A DNA stretch of 64,000 nt, taken from NCBI RefSeq assembly GCF_006542335.1, contig NZ_CP032485.1:1560501-1624500 (forward strand). Reading direction: 5' to 3'. This stretch comes from Neokomagataea tanensis (GTDB lineage: Bacteria; Pseudomonadota; Alphaproteobacteria; Acetobacterales; Acetobacteraceae). Shown here piece by piece: positions 7,725-17,009 of this stretch (its first letter is position 1; every line of letters begins with the position of its first letter). Position numbers and translations under genes: made by a program. The notes beneath the pieces are model-generated. The model did no database searches and had not been told where the DNA came from. It saw nothing but the letters and a program-made list of their open reading frames with translations.

Positions 7725-9215
7725 TTGAGACCTGTCCCAGCTATCGCGTTGCTCATGGCATTTGCAGCCTTCGGGATTGCAAATGCCAAACCTCAATCCA
7801 CAGATGGGCCCTCTCCTGCGACAGATACGGCCTCTGACCAGTCAGGTAGTCATACAGATGACCCTCTGCCGTCCCCTGGTGCGGCAGAGGCTTTGCCCAA
7901 AGCTTCAGCTTATGAGCGGGTCATCGGTAACTTTCCTGTTTCACCTTCCCTGTTTCCTATTGTAAATCAGCGCTCCGGCTGGCTCCGTCGCCACGGAACC
8001 ATAGTGCAGTTTGATAACCTGAATGAGTTTATGGCTGCGGTCACAGCACCTACGCCGGGGCATGGTTATCGCCAAGGTTCCTCCAACGCCGGGCAATACG
8101 CGCTAAATGTCCTGACAGATTGGGACCGGCTTTTGGGCTGGTCCGGCTTTACGACCCATGCTGTTGTGGTAGGGCGTTACGGAACGACGGCTAACCGTAT
8201 GTTTGGCGATTGGTTAGCGCATAGTCAGGAAACGTATGGCGGTGGCGGGAACGTCGTTGTCCATTTGGTTATGGCGTATGGCGAGCAGCATTTGCTTGAA
8301 GACCGGTTGGCTATAGCGGCTGGGCGCATGGCGCAGCTATCCGACTTCGCTACGGGTTCTTTGTTCTGTACGTTCATGAATAATAGTTTCTGCGGGCGCC
8401 CTAAGGGGGCATCTGACAGTATCTATTACAGTTCTTATCCATCTTCCGTATGGGCCGCGCGTGTCCGTTTTCGTCCTTTGCGGCGGGACATATATGTCCA
8501 GACAGGTGTGTATTTTGCCGAGGAAGGAATTTTCTCGCCTGCAAGAAACCGCTCGGGCTTTCATTTGAGCGGAGCCTATCACGTAGGGGAAATTTTTCCG
8601 GTTGAGGTGGGCTGGCAGCCTAATTTTCGGCGGCGCTCCGGCGAAGTGGCATTTCCGGGGCATTACAAGCTCGGTTTTGCAGTTGAAAGGGTCACGCGCG
8701 ACGAAAACTTCTTGGATAGTTTGGGTAACCCCTATTCCGAGAGCGGCTTTTCGGCAGCGCGGAGCAATGGTTCTTGGTCCAGTTGGTTCTTAATGGATCA
8801 GCGCCTATGGACCTCACGCAAGCACACAAAAACAGGTCTTTCCTTGCTTGCTGGTGCGGTTTTGAACTCGCCAAAAACGGCATTGAGAGACCGTCAGTTT
8901 TACGCAGGGTTGATTCTGAATGGTTTCTGGACCAGTCGTCCATCGGACACGATTGGTTTAGCCTTTTCGTATATGCATATTGCTAATGGCGTTCAGAAAA
9001 CCGAAGAGCGTCTGCTGATGCAGAATAAGCCGCTGCCCTATCGTGCAACAGGCGTGCAGACTGACGCTGAAGTGATTGAGCTGAACTATGGCTTCCCGAT
9101 CGGTCGTGCAATAACGATGGAGCCGGACATCCAATACTATCATCATCCGAACGGACAACGGAACTTACGCGATGCGGTGATGCTCGGGTTCCGGAGTCAC
9201 GTCGAAATCTTCTGA
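7725..9215 (+). CDS. OprB-family carbohydrate-selective porin
   Basis: This is an outer-membrane beta-barrel of the OprB family, which passes sugars into the periplasm. In acetic acid bacteria that would fit with periplasmic sugar-oxidising dehydrogenases, an inference from family biology. The chosen start is a TTG that gives a complete signal peptide (residues 1-21, ending 'GIANA'). An ATG ten codons later (7755) would leave a very short signal. The 496-residue chain has alternating amphipathic strands, aromatic belts such as 'DIYVQTGVYFAEEGIFSP', and ends in Phe, as outer-membrane proteins do. It runs convergent with the exporter gene, with one base between the stops. Confidence 0.83.
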   Translation: MRPVPAIALLMAFAAFGIANAKPQSTDGPSPATDTASDQSGSHTDDPLPSPGAAEALPKASAYERVIGNFPVSPSLFPIVNQRSGWLRRHGTIVQFDNLNEFMAAVTAPTPGHGYRQGSSNAGQYALNVLTDWDRLLGWSGFTTHAVVVGRYGTTANRMFGDWLAHSQETYGGGGNVVVHLVMAYGEQHLLEDRLAIAAGRMAQLSDFATGSLFCTFMNNSFCGRPKGASDSIYYSSYPSSVWAARVRFRPLRRDIYVQTGVYFAEEGIFSPARNRSGFHLSGAYHVGEIFPVEVGWQPNFRRRSGEVAFPGHYKLGFAVERVTRDENFLDSLGNPYSESGFSAARSNGSWSSWFLMDQRLWTSRKHTKTGLSLLAGAVLNSPKTALRDRQFYAGLILNGFWTSRPSDTIGLAFSYMHIANGVQKTEERLLMQNKPLPYRATGVQTDAEVIELNYGFPIGRAITMEPDIQYYHHPNGQRNLRDAVMLGFRSHVEIF

Positions 9216-9216
9216 T

Positions 9217-10110
9217 TTAGTGATGCGTATTGCGCGGGCTTGTTAAGACGTTACCTGCGGATGCTGTAACAATGCACAGCACGCCTACCCAGCGGGCGCT
9301 GGACAAATTTTCACCCAAGAAAAGAAGGCCAGATATAGCGCCCAGCATGGGCTCCATGCTGAGCAATATGCCTAAGTCGCGCGGTTTGAGGCGGCGCATG
9401 GCCATCATATCAAGGATGTAAGGGACGGCTGAGGAGAGCACGGCAACACTCAACGCAGCTCCGCCCTGCCATGGATGTGTGGCGATAAGTGGAAGCGTTG
9501 GGATAAGGCAGGGTAGTAGAATAATGCCAGCTGTGCTCATGCCAAGTGTCGTTGCAAGGCCAGCAGGCAGGGTGCGGCCAATGCGCGTGCCCGTCAAAAT
9601 ATAAACAATCCAGCCGCAGCCGCTCAGCAGGGCTGCTGCAATGCCAACGGGGTCTAGGCTGTGCAGGTTGCCATGCGCGGCGCTCTCAGGGCGCAGTAGA
9701 AGGTAAAGGCCGAGAATAACAAAGCTCGCCCAGCAGAGATCAAGAACCCTGCGTGAGCCTGTGAGGGCAAGGGTCAAAGGGCCTGTAAATTCCAAGGCAA
9801 CCACAATGCCGAGAGGCAGTCGTACCAGTGCTATGTAAAAGCAGAAATTCATGACGGCGATTGAAAGACCGTAAGGTAAAAGCAGCATCAGGGTCTTTTT
9901 GTTCAGCTGTCCGGGCAGTGGTCTCCAGATTGTTAACAAAATCAGTGCGGCCAAACAGACGCGCAGTCCCACCATACCGGAGGGGCCAAAAAGCGGGAAA
10001 AGCCCTTTAGCCAGTGTCGCACCGATCTGGAAAGAGGAAATGCCCCCTATAAGGAGGCCGACGGCCTTGAGTTGGGTATAACGCTCAGGGGGTTGGGGAG
10101 GCGTTGTCAT
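9217..10110 (-). CDS. EamA/DMT-superfamily exporter, RhtA-like
   Basis: The product is 297 residues with about ten membrane spans in two EamA repeats. The N-terminal 'LFPLFGPSGMVGLRVCLAALIL' and 'EFTGPLTLAL' segments resemble the threonine/homoserine exporter RhtA, so amino-acid efflux is the likely role. Substrate cannot be read from sequence. It starts three bases after the parE stop and is probably co-transcribed with parE. That pairing has no obvious functional logic. Confidence 0.8.
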   Translation of the reverse strand: MTTPPQPPERYTQLKAVGLLIGGISSFQIGATLAKGLFPLFGPSGMVGLRVCLAALILLTIWRPLPGQLNKKTLMLLLPYGLSIAVMNFCFYIALVRLPLGIVVALEFTGPLTLALTGSRRVLDLCWASFVILGLYLLLRPESAAHGNLHSLDPVGIAAALLSGCGWIVYILTGTRIGRTLPAGLATTLGMSTAGIILLPCLIPTLPLIATHPWQGGAALSVAVLSSAVPYILDMMAMRRLKPRDLGILLSMEPMLGAISGLLFLGENLSSARWVGVLCIVTASAGNVLTSPRNTHH

Positions 10111-10112
10111 GA

Positions 10113-12170
10113 TCAGACGTCGAGGTTTTCAACGCTACGCGCGTGTTCCTGAATGAAGCGGAAGCGTAGTTCAGGCTTGCGGCCCATCAGGCTTTCGACA
10201 CGTTCGCTGGTGTGGTGGCGTTCCTCAGGTGGAGCAACGACGCGCAGGAGTGTTCTGCGGGCGGGGTCCATTGTGGTTTGCTTCAGGTCTTTTACCGGCA
10301 TTTCTCCCAGACCTTTAAAGCGCGATACTTCAACCTTCGCGTTAGGCTTAAAGTCGCTCCGAATACGGCGCTCGCGGTCCATGTCGTCCATCGCGTATAT
10401 GGTTTTTGCGCCATGCGTTAAGCGGTAGAGCGGAGGCTGCGCGAGGTGCAGGTGGCCATAACGGATCAGGTCAGGCATTTCGCGGTAGAAGAAGGTCATG
10501 AGCAGCGACGCGATATGAGCGCCGTCCACGTCAGCATCCGTCATGATAATGACGCGTCCGTAGCGAAGGCGGCTTACGTCAAAGCTCTGACCAATGCCGC
10601 ACCCCAATGCTTCAGTCAGGTCTCTAAGTTCTTGGTTAGCGCGTAATTTGTCTGCGGTAGCGGAGGCCACGTTCAGAATTTTACCGCGCAACGGTAGGAC
10701 CGCCTGTGTTTCACGATCGCGAGCTTGACGTGCTGATCCGCCAGCAGACTCACCCTCGACAAGAAACAGTTCGGTTTCGGCGGCATTTTCACGGGTGCAA
10801 TCCGTAAGCTTACCCGGTAAGCGCAGCTTACGTGTCGCGCTCTTACGCGCGGTTTCTTTGACTTCGCGTCGCCGCAGGCGGTCCTCCGCACGTTCGATCA
10901 TGAACGCCAAAAGGTTGTCGGCCTGTTGGGGATTGCCGCCCAGCCAGTGGTCAATACGGTCACGCAGTGCACCTTCGACGAGGCGCGTGGCTTCCTGCGT
11001 TGTCAACTTGTCTTTCGTTTGCCCTTGGAATTGGGGGTCACGAATGAAGACGGACAGTTTGGCTGCTACGGCCCCAAGCACGTCTTCTGCGGTAATGGCT
11101 GCAGCACGCTTATTCTTGCGCTGGTCACCCCATGCGCGAAAACCTTTTACAAGTGCCGCTCTAAAGCCTGCCTCATGCGTGCCGCCTTGGGGGGTTGGAA
11201 TAGTGTTGCAGTAAGAGGCAAGGGCCGAGGTCCCGCTCTCTAAGAACGCTACGGCCCATTCAACACGCCCTCCGGTACGTCCATCAGCGGCGATAGGGAG
11301 TTCTGCTTCTCCAGCCCAGTATGGGGAAAGTAGGGAAGGATTTTCTCCCAAGTCTGCAGCAAGGGCATCTTCCAAGCCGTTCGGAAATTGGATGAGTGCT
11401 TCAGTGGGGGTGTTGTCGTCCGCTTTGATGAGGTTTGGTTCACACCGCCACTGGATAGTAACGCCGCGAAAGAGAGCCGCTTTTGATTTACACAGACGAA
11501 AAAGCCGCGCTGGAGAAAAATGGTGTGATCCAAAAATCTGTGGGTCAGGCGCAAAGCGTATAGTGGTGCCTCGGCGATTAGGGGCATTTCCTACGGGAGC
11601 AAGCGGCGCAAGCGGTAACCCACGGGAGAAGTCCTGCCGATATAATATGCGGTCCCGGGCAACCTCGACCTCAAGCTTATCCGAGAGCGCATTAACGACG
11701 GAACTGCCGACGCCGTGTAGGCCGCCTGAGGTATCATAAGCTTTGCCCGAGAATTTTCCGCCCGCATGAAGGGTCGTGAAAATGACCTCAAGGGCAGACT
11801 TATCCGGGAATTTGGGGTGTGGATCGACGGGAATACCACGGCCATTATCGCGGACCATGAGTTGTGTCGCGCTCTCAAGCCGCATTTCGATAATGCTGGC
11901 GTGGCCTGCGACAGCTTCGTCCATCGCATTGTCGAGTATTTCTGAAGCAAGGTGATGGTAGGCATTATCATCCGTACCACCGATATACATACCCGGCCTA
12001 CGTCGGACAGGTTCCAGCCCTTCAAGGACTTCAATATCTTGTGCATCGTAATTAGGCGCAGCAGATGCGCTGTTGGACGTACCCGCTGCTTTAGGGGCCT
12101 GTCCGCGGCCGCGTCCACGGCCTCGTGATTCTGAAGTGCCGTTCTGGCGTGACTCGAACAAATCGCTCAT
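10113..12170 (-). CDS. parE: DNA topoisomerase IV subunit B (ParE)
   Basis: ParE is the ATPase subunit of topoisomerase IV, which unlinks daughter chromosomes. The 685-residue protein has a basic Gly/Arg-rich N-terminal tail (about 1-40), the GHKL ATPase ('EGLEPVRRRPGMYIGG', 'DNGRGIPVD', 'GLHGVGSSVVNALS'), the transducer domain, and the TOPRIM region ('ELFLVEGESAGGSARQ', 'IIMTDADVDGAHI'). A C-terminal 'RFKGLGEM' motif is also present. The spacing and length fit ParE rather than GyrB, since the long insert typical of proteobacterial GyrB is absent. The start at 12170 is followed directly by the acidic/basic tail, so a shorter start is possible. Confidence 0.93.
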   Translation of the reverse strand: MSDLFESRQNGTSESRGRGRGRGQAPKAAGTSNSASAAPNYDAQDIEVLEGLEPVRRRPGMYIGGTDDNAYHHLASEILDNAMDEAVAGHASIIEMRLESATQLMVRDNGRGIPVDPHPKFPDKSALEVIFTTLHAGGKFSGKAYDTSGGLHGVGSSVVNALSDKLEVEVARDRILYRQDFSRGLPLAPLAPVGNAPNRRGTTIRFAPDPQIFGSHHFSPARLFRLCKSKAALFRGVTIQWRCEPNLIKADDNTPTEALIQFPNGLEDALAADLGENPSLLSPYWAGEAELPIAADGRTGGRVEWAVAFLESGTSALASYCNTIPTPQGGTHEAGFRAALVKGFRAWGDQRKNKRAAAITAEDVLGAVAAKLSVFIRDPQFQGQTKDKLTTQEATRLVEGALRDRIDHWLGGNPQQADNLLAFMIERAEDRLRRREVKETARKSATRKLRLPGKLTDCTRENAAETELFLVEGESAGGSARQARDRETQAVLPLRGKILNVASATADKLRANQELRDLTEALGCGIGQSFDVSRLRYGRVIIMTDADVDGAHIASLLMTFFYREMPDLIRYGHLHLAQPPLYRLTHGAKTIYAMDDMDRERRIRSDFKPNAKVEVSRFKGLGEMPVKDLKQTTMDPARRTLLRVVAPPEERHHTSERVESLMGRKPELRFRFIQEHARSVENLDV

Positions 12171-12185
12171 TAGAGCGTTGTCGCT

Positions 12186-12224
12186 GCGCAGCCCTCACAC
12201 GTCAAGCATTGCGAGGGGCTGCGC
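12186..12224 (-). terminator. Hairpin upstream of parE, possible terminator of the 12.2-12.8 kb gene
   Basis: GCGCAGCCC (12186-12194) pairs with GGGCTGCGC (12216-12224). It lies after the stop of the small secreted-protein gene and before parE. No T-run follows on the minus strand, so termination is uncertain. Confidence 0.4.
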
Positions 12225-12232
12225 TAAAGAAA

Positions 12233-12796
12233 TTAGCCTTTATGGCTGCGGCGGTGAGTGCTGGACTTTGATTCGCCATGGCGGGAGTGACGGTCTACGG
12301 TCGCTGCGGGTGCGGAGCAGGTTTCGTAGGATGCTGGTTGCGCTACGTCTTTCGCTTCAGCGTAGTGAGCGAGATCGGAGGCGGTTTGCAGAGCAGCTGT
12401 TTCGTCAAACATCGCTTCGCGCTGTTCACAGAAAACAGTACCTGACTTTAATCCGCCGAGGGACTGGATATCTGCTAATTGTGTGACGTAATCGTCATGA
12501 GCAGCTTGGGCGCGGCGGCCATAAGTATCGCGGAAATACGTGTTCAGGCGTGTTTCAGCGTCGAGCAGTGCAGGGCGAAACTTAGCAACAAAAGCATTGT
12601 AGCGGTCCTGCGTTTTGCAAGACAGAGCCGTAACCATGAGTTCAGACTTAAGGCCGGCAACGTCAAACGCTTCATGTGCAGGTGAATTATTGCAATCCGC
12701 AGCGAAGGTTTGGGTTGGCCCTGCAATGAGGGCTGTAGCGAGCGCTAAGCCAGTGCATGTTTTGAATAGTAGAGAACGTCGGAAAATCGAGGGCAT
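12233..12796 (-). CDS. Secreted protein of unknown function
   Basis: I do not recognise this family. The 187-residue product has a signal peptide (about 1-32, ending 'QTFAADC'), then an acidic helical domain with cysteines at 'ADCNNS', 'ALSCKTQ', 'FCEQRE' and 'YETCSA'. These could form two disulfides in the periplasm. The C-terminal tail is basic and rich in His/Ser/Lys/Arg. A GGAGTGAGTGA ribosome context precedes the ATG. It lies upstream of parE on the same strand but is separated from it by a hairpin. Confidence 0.65.
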   Translation of the reverse strand: MPSIFRRSLLFKTCTGLALATALIAGPTQTFAADCNNSPAHEAFDVAGLKSELMVTALSCKTQDRYNAFVAKFRPALLDAETRLNTYFRDTYGRRAQAAHDDYVTQLADIQSLGGLKSGTVFCEQREAMFDETAALQTASDLAHYAEAKDVAQPASYETCSAPAATVDRHSRHGESKSSTHRRSHKG

Positions 12797-13117
12797 TCAC
12801 TCACTCCACGAGGTCAAGGCACTGACGGTTTTGAGCCATCATCTGAATGTGCAGCGCAGTAGCCTGAAAAGAGTTTTTCAACAAGAAACTTTACGGGTTT
12901 TTAGTCGCTACAGACTGTTTGTGTGTGGACCATGACTTCGTGGCGGAAAAGCGGCAAATTTCCTGCAATTTGTTTTCTTTTTACGGATTGATAAAAATTG
13001 TTCTGCGAAAGGCTAAGAGCGTAGCTCTGGCCCTTTCGCTGGGCGATTTACTGCTCTACATGCGGGGAAGCTACAGAGGTGTAGTTTCTAAATGTGTGAA
13101 TCGTACCGGAGGTAAGT
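12797..13117. other. 321-bp divergent intergenic region with a hairpin
   Basis: This stretch separates the divergent genes at 12.2-12.8 and 13.1-13.7 kb and should hold both promoters; I saw no convincing -35/-10 pair. At 13005-13039 an imperfect hairpin is present: GCGAAAGG pairs with CCTTTCGC, and AGAGC pairs with GCTCT inside. On the minus strand it is followed by AGAACAATTTTT, so it could end a short minus-strand transcript. No coding frame looks real here. Confidence 0.5.
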
Positions 13118-13669
13118 GTGCGCTTGCGAGGTTCTGCCATTTCTTTGGGTTCGGCCTGTGCGGTCGCCCTGTTGTTAGCGGGCTGTGCCCAAACACCGCT
13201 GGTTCAGCGTTCGGTTGCGCCTAATCCGTTCGGTTACCAGAAGGTATCGGCTGTATGTCACGTCTCGCCCGTCACTACGGCAGCAGATGGTAGCATGACA
13301 GTCACGATGGCTGTGCGGAGTGATGATGGGCTTTGTGCGTTGGCTGTGCAGCAACCCGGCGGTGGCAACTACACATCATTTGGTGTGAATCCTGCTCCGT
13401 CCCACGGTAAGGCCTTCTTGTATAACTACAACGGCCAGACTTACATCGATTACACGCCTGCTACATCTTATGTTGGCTCCGATAGCTTCACCGCTGAGCT
13501 GATTACAGCTTCTGGCGGCAAGCGTGATCATCTGACCGTCAAGGCGACGGTTGATGCTACGGGTGTTACGGTTACGGCACCTACGCCGCCTACAACTGCC
13601 AAGGCTGCAACGCCTGCAGCAAAGAAGGCTGCGCCTGTGCGTCATACACGTGCACACCGCAAGCACTAA
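13118..13669 (+). CDS. Putative lipoprotein with a cadherin/Ig-like beta domain
   Basis: The product is 183 residues. The start is a GTG with a strong GGAGG ribosome site five bases upstream; no ATG fits. A lipoprotein signal is present ('VALLLAGCAQTP', Cys near residue 23). The central part has a beta-rich pattern ('KAFLYNYNGQTYIDYTPATSYVGSDSFTAEL') like the repeats in bacterial Ig/cadherin-like surface proteins. The C-terminus is Ala/Pro/Lys-rich and ends in a basic His-Arg tail. I infer an outer-membrane or periplasmic lipoprotein of unknown function. It is a single-gene unit with its own terminator. Confidence 0.7.
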   Translation: MRLRGSAISLGSACAVALLLAGCAQTPLVQRSVAPNPFGYQKVSAVCHVSPVTTAADGSMTVTMAVRSDDGLCALAVQQPGGGNYTSFGVNPAPSHGKAFLYNYNGQTYIDYTPATSYVGSDSFTAELITASGGKRDHLTVKATVDATGVTVTAPTPPTTAKAATPAAKKAAPVRHTRAHRKH

Positions 13670-13695
13670 GACGTTTTAAGTCTGCTTTGCAAAAG

Positions 13696-13728
13696 AGCCG
13701 GTTGGGTTTTACCCAGCCGGTTTTTTTT
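13696..13728 (+). terminator. Intrinsic terminator of the lipoprotein gene
   Basis: AGCCGGTTGGGT pairs perfectly with ACCCAGCCGG.. around a TTT loop, followed by TTTTTTTT. Confidence 0.92.
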
Positions 13729-13741
13729 GTGTCTTACGCAT

Positions 13742-13772
13742 AAAAAAAGCCCTCCGTGAGGAGGGCTTTTCG
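13742..13772 (-). terminator. Intrinsic terminator of the TonB-dependent receptor gene
   Basis: AAGCCCTCC and GGAGGGCTT form a 9-bp stem with a GTGA loop. On the minus strand a run of seven T follows. It sits 21 bases after the receptor stop. Confidence 0.9.
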
Positions 13773-13792
13773 TAGGTGCTTGGCTTCTGGAA

Positions 13793-16729
13793 TTAGAAGT
13801 TCAAGCCAGCTTGCAGGAAGAATGTACGACCGTACATGAAGCCACCGTACTGAGCTGTATTGGTGTTCGTTGCGGCATCAACCAAGAAGGGGGGCTTCTT
13901 GTTGTTGATGTTTTGGATACCACCGGTGAACGCCCATTTGTTCCAAGAATAATCGAAGGAAATGTCGTTCTGGACCATGGCTGGGGTGCTAATACGTGCA
14001 TTGCCGTTAGCAACGATGTCGTTCGTACCGTTATTCCAACGCATGCCGCTGGTGTACTGCATCATGTAGTTCACTGCGAAGTGACCATGCTGCCATGTCA
14101 GCGTAGCGTAATCGCGTGTGATTGGCTGACCGCTGCCACCTTGGTAGAAGATGGAGCCCAGGAAGTCATAGTACTGGCCACCAGGCGTCTGTTGTTGCTT
14201 GTAGGTCAGCAGGCGCTGGAAGTTGTTGTCAACGATCAGAGTGTCGTGTGGTGATACGCGGAAGCGATAGTTTGTATCCCAGTCGATACCACTTTCGATC
14301 ATCGTGCCGATGTTCTGGTCCACAGCAGAGACTGTAGCGATCTGGCCGTTAGAAGAACGGACGACGTTGCTGCACTGTGCTGTGTCTGTTCCGGTGTAGC
14401 ACGAGTCAACAATGTACTGCGTGCCAAGCGAACCGATCATGCCGTTAACGGTGTAGTGCCAGAATTCAGCAGATGTTGACAGGCCTGGGATCCAGTGAGG
14501 CGTCAGGACGGCACCGAATGTGTATGTACGACCTGTTTCCGGGTGAAGCTTGGAGTTACCGCCTGTGATGGTCGGGATCTGGCCGCTACCAGCCTGCTGG
14601 AAGGTCGCTGTGTTAATGCCACGAGCCGCACAGTTAGCGGTTACAGCATTGGCCAATGCGCCGTAGCTGCTTGCCTGAGCACATGGGTCCGTAGCAGCGT
14701 TGAAGCTGATTGCTTGGCCACCGTATGATTCATACACGTTAGGCTGACGGAAAGATGTACCGATTGTACCGCGGAAGCGAATGTCTTGCGTTGGAGCCCA
14801 GTTGATACCGGCTTTCCAGTTCTTCGCGTTACCGAACGTGTTGTAAGAAGAGTAACGGCCCTGCACGTCGATCGAGAGATCATGTGCCAGCATCGCGTTC
14901 TTCAGCAGCTGGACGTGAGCCTGAGCGTAACCTTCGGAAACGTTGAAGCCACCGCCTGTTGGAGCAACTGGGTTGCCGAACGTGTTGCCTTCTTGAACCA
15001 TTGGGTCAGGCGTTTGTGTCAGCTGCTCGCCACGGTGTTCCATACCAAGGGCGATACCGAGGTCACCACCGTTGGCCCATGGCATTTGCACAACGTGGTT
15101 GTTGTGAATACGCAGGTTCAGGTCACGCAACTGGTACGTTGTGTGCGCGCGTGAGGTGTAGTTGCCGTACGCTGCGGCTTCTTTTGACAAAGGTTCCAGA
15201 GCGCTGCTCTGAACGCAGCCTGTGTAACCTGCGCAGGAGTTAGGGTTGTAAGAGTAGGTTGTGTTCGGGTCAGACAAGTCGGAGAGGTTGCTTGGGACCA
15301 GTCCAAATTCGCGCATGGTGTTGAGGTAGTTGCCAACGCCGCGCGTTTGGATTGTGTCTTGGCTCTTACCATAGGTGTAGGACAGGTCGTACATCCACTG
15401 GTGAACGATCTCGCCTTGAACGCCAAGCTTACCCGTGAATGTATCAAGGGCTGTCGTTGTGCGGCGGTTGCCGTACTCGGTCAGGCGGCGATACAGGGTT
15501 GCGTCTTCACCCGTCAGATTGCCGGGGTAGTTAGCTGGTACGTAGATGCTTGTAGGCACAGACGCGATTGGCTGCGCAGCCATAAAGGTGCTGCTTGTCT
15601 TGTGGCCGTATTGTGCATTTCCGTAGAAATCGAAATGCTTGTTCAGCTCGTAATGTGTATCTGCGGTGAGGTTTGAATCCTGCAGAGCATTTACGAGAGA
15701 TTGTTCTTGGCCGAAGTTATAGCGCTTGCCGTCATAGGTCGTGCTCTGGCCGTTTGCGATAGAATACTGGTTGCCAGATGTATTGCCGATCAGGAAGCCT
15801 GATGGCGTGATGCTAGAACCGTAACGTACGCTGCTGGCAGAAGCAGGGTTGTTGCTTTGAGGTGTGGCTGCCCATGCGCGGTTACGCTGCATTATGCCGC
15901 CTTGCGTCATGTACGAACCAAACAGCGTCAGGTTGCCCTTGCCGTGGTCAAAGTTCCAGCCTTTGTAACCAGAGATTTGGCCGACAGGGTTATCACCATA
16001 GCCGGTGATGGATCCCTTGATCGTGATGTTTGCGTCGTTCAGGTCATGACGGAGCTTGATGTTTACAACGCCGGAAACAGCGTCTGCACCGTAAAGCTCA
16101 GAGCCGCCATCCTTCAGGATTTCGACGCTTGCAACTTGCTGCAGAGGAATTGCGTTCAGATCGACGCAGTTTGAATCGCCGTTAAGCGTTGTACGCTTAC
16201 CGTCAATCAGAACGAGAACGCGATTCTGCCCAAGGTTACGCAGGTCAAGGCAGGATGCGCCACCCGTGCCGTTGGTCTGCGTGTTGTAGGTGCCGGAAGA
16301 ACCGACAGATGGCAGGCGCTGGAAGAACTCGCTCAGAGTGCTAGCACCGGTGTTCTGAATTTGCTTTGCTGTAACGATTTGTACAGGGTTTGCGCTGGTG
16401 TTACGTGCTGTGCTGAGCGCAGAACCTGTTACAATGACGTTTTCGACGCTATGGTCAACAAACGCCGGGACCGCCATACGTGCTGGACGAGCCGCAGCAT
16501 AATGCTGAACTGGGGCCGCAGCGCGTTGTGGTGTAGCAGCGACTGCGGCTGGCGCAATAGCTGGCTTTTTTACTTTTTTAGCGGCGCTATGTGCTGCGTG
16601 CTTGTGTGCCGTAGCTGCTTGAGCGACGGACGGAGCTGCTGCGCAAACGGCGCTAAATGCCAGTACACTTGCGCTCAGCAGAAGCGCGTGATGGCGGTGC
16701 CGTAATTTAAACGATGTCGTTGCAGGCAT
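13793..16729 (-). CDS. TonB-dependent outer-membrane receptor
   Basis: This is an outer-membrane gated transporter powered by TonB. I place the start at the ATG at 16729 ('MPATTSFKLRHRHH'), since the reading frame further upstream begins at a TTG. The signal peptide (about 1-40) is followed by an Ala/Lys/Pro-rich stretch with 'TAHKHAAHSAAKKVKKP'. A TonB-box-like 'ENVIVTGS' comes next, then the plug ('NTGASTLSEFFQRLPSVG', 'QNRVLVLIDGKRT', 'VEILKDGGSELYGADAVSGVVNI') and a 22-strand-type barrel ending in 'LQAGLNF'. The plug signature resembles receptors of the large Caulobacter/Sphingomonas type. The ligand is unknown. A terminator closes the gene on its own. Confidence 0.9.
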   Translation of the reverse strand: MPATTSFKLRHRHHALLLSASVLAFSAVCAAAPSVAQAATAHKHAAHSAAKKVKKPAIAPAAVAATPQRAAAPVQHYAAARPARMAVPAFVDHSVENVIVTGSALSTARNTSANPVQIVTAKQIQNTGASTLSEFFQRLPSVGSSGTYNTQTNGTGGASCLDLRNLGQNRVLVLIDGKRTTLNGDSNCVDLNAIPLQQVASVEILKDGGSELYGADAVSGVVNIKLRHDLNDANITIKGSITGYGDNPVGQISGYKGWNFDHGKGNLTLFGSYMTQGGIMQRNRAWAATPQSNNPASASSVRYGSSITPSGFLIGNTSGNQYSIANGQSTTYDGKRYNFGQEQSLVNALQDSNLTADTHYELNKHFDFYGNAQYGHKTSSTFMAAQPIASVPTSIYVPANYPGNLTGEDATLYRRLTEYGNRRTTTALDTFTGKLGVQGEIVHQWMYDLSYTYGKSQDTIQTRGVGNYLNTMREFGLVPSNLSDLSDPNTTYSYNPNSCAGYTGCVQSSALEPLSKEAAAYGNYTSRAHTTYQLRDLNLRIHNNHVVQMPWANGGDLGIALGMEHRGEQLTQTPDPMVQEGNTFGNPVAPTGGGFNVSEGYAQAHVQLLKNAMLAHDLSIDVQGRYSSYNTFGNAKNWKAGINWAPTQDIRFRGTIGTSFRQPNVYESYGGQAISFNAATDPCAQASSYGALANAVTANCAARGINTATFQQAGSGQIPTITGGNSKLHPETGRTYTFGAVLTPHWIPGLSTSAEFWHYTVNGMIGSLGTQYIVDSCYTGTDTAQCSNVVRSSNGQIATVSAVDQNIGTMIESGIDWDTNYRFRVSPHDTLIVDNNFQRLLTYKQQQTPGGQYYDFLGSIFYQGGSGQPITRDYATLTWQHGHFAVNYMMQYTSGMRWNNGTNDIVANGNARISTPAMVQNDISFDYSWNKWAFTGGIQNINNKKPPFLVDAATNTNTAQYGGFMYGRTFFLQAGLNF

Positions 16730-16942
16730 CAGTATATCCGGTTGCAATAATGTGGGTCAGTCGCAAAACGACTGATAGAACAGGGTGCGGGTAACAAAAC
16801 CGCAATGTTCTGACATTAACGCAACAAAACATCACCGCAATGGTGTTATGGCATATCAGCACTTGTTACATAAAAATGTTGTTTTTAGGCAACATAATGA
16901 AATATGGCGAAAATTTCTGAAGTATTAAAATATTTTTAAAAA

Positions 16943-16981
16943 AGAAAAATGGCCCATTTATTGAAAATAAAGGGCCATTTG
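16943..16981 (-). terminator. Intrinsic terminator of the OmpA-family gene
   Basis: AAATGGCCC pairs with GGGCCATTT and TTTATT with AATAAA inside, giving about 15 bp with one bulge. On the minus strand a T-rich tract follows (TTTTTCTTTTTT). It lies 29 bases past the stop of the OmpA-family gene. Confidence 0.85.
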
Positions 16982-17009
16982 TTTCATTAAAGTATCAGCT
17001 TGTTACGGA

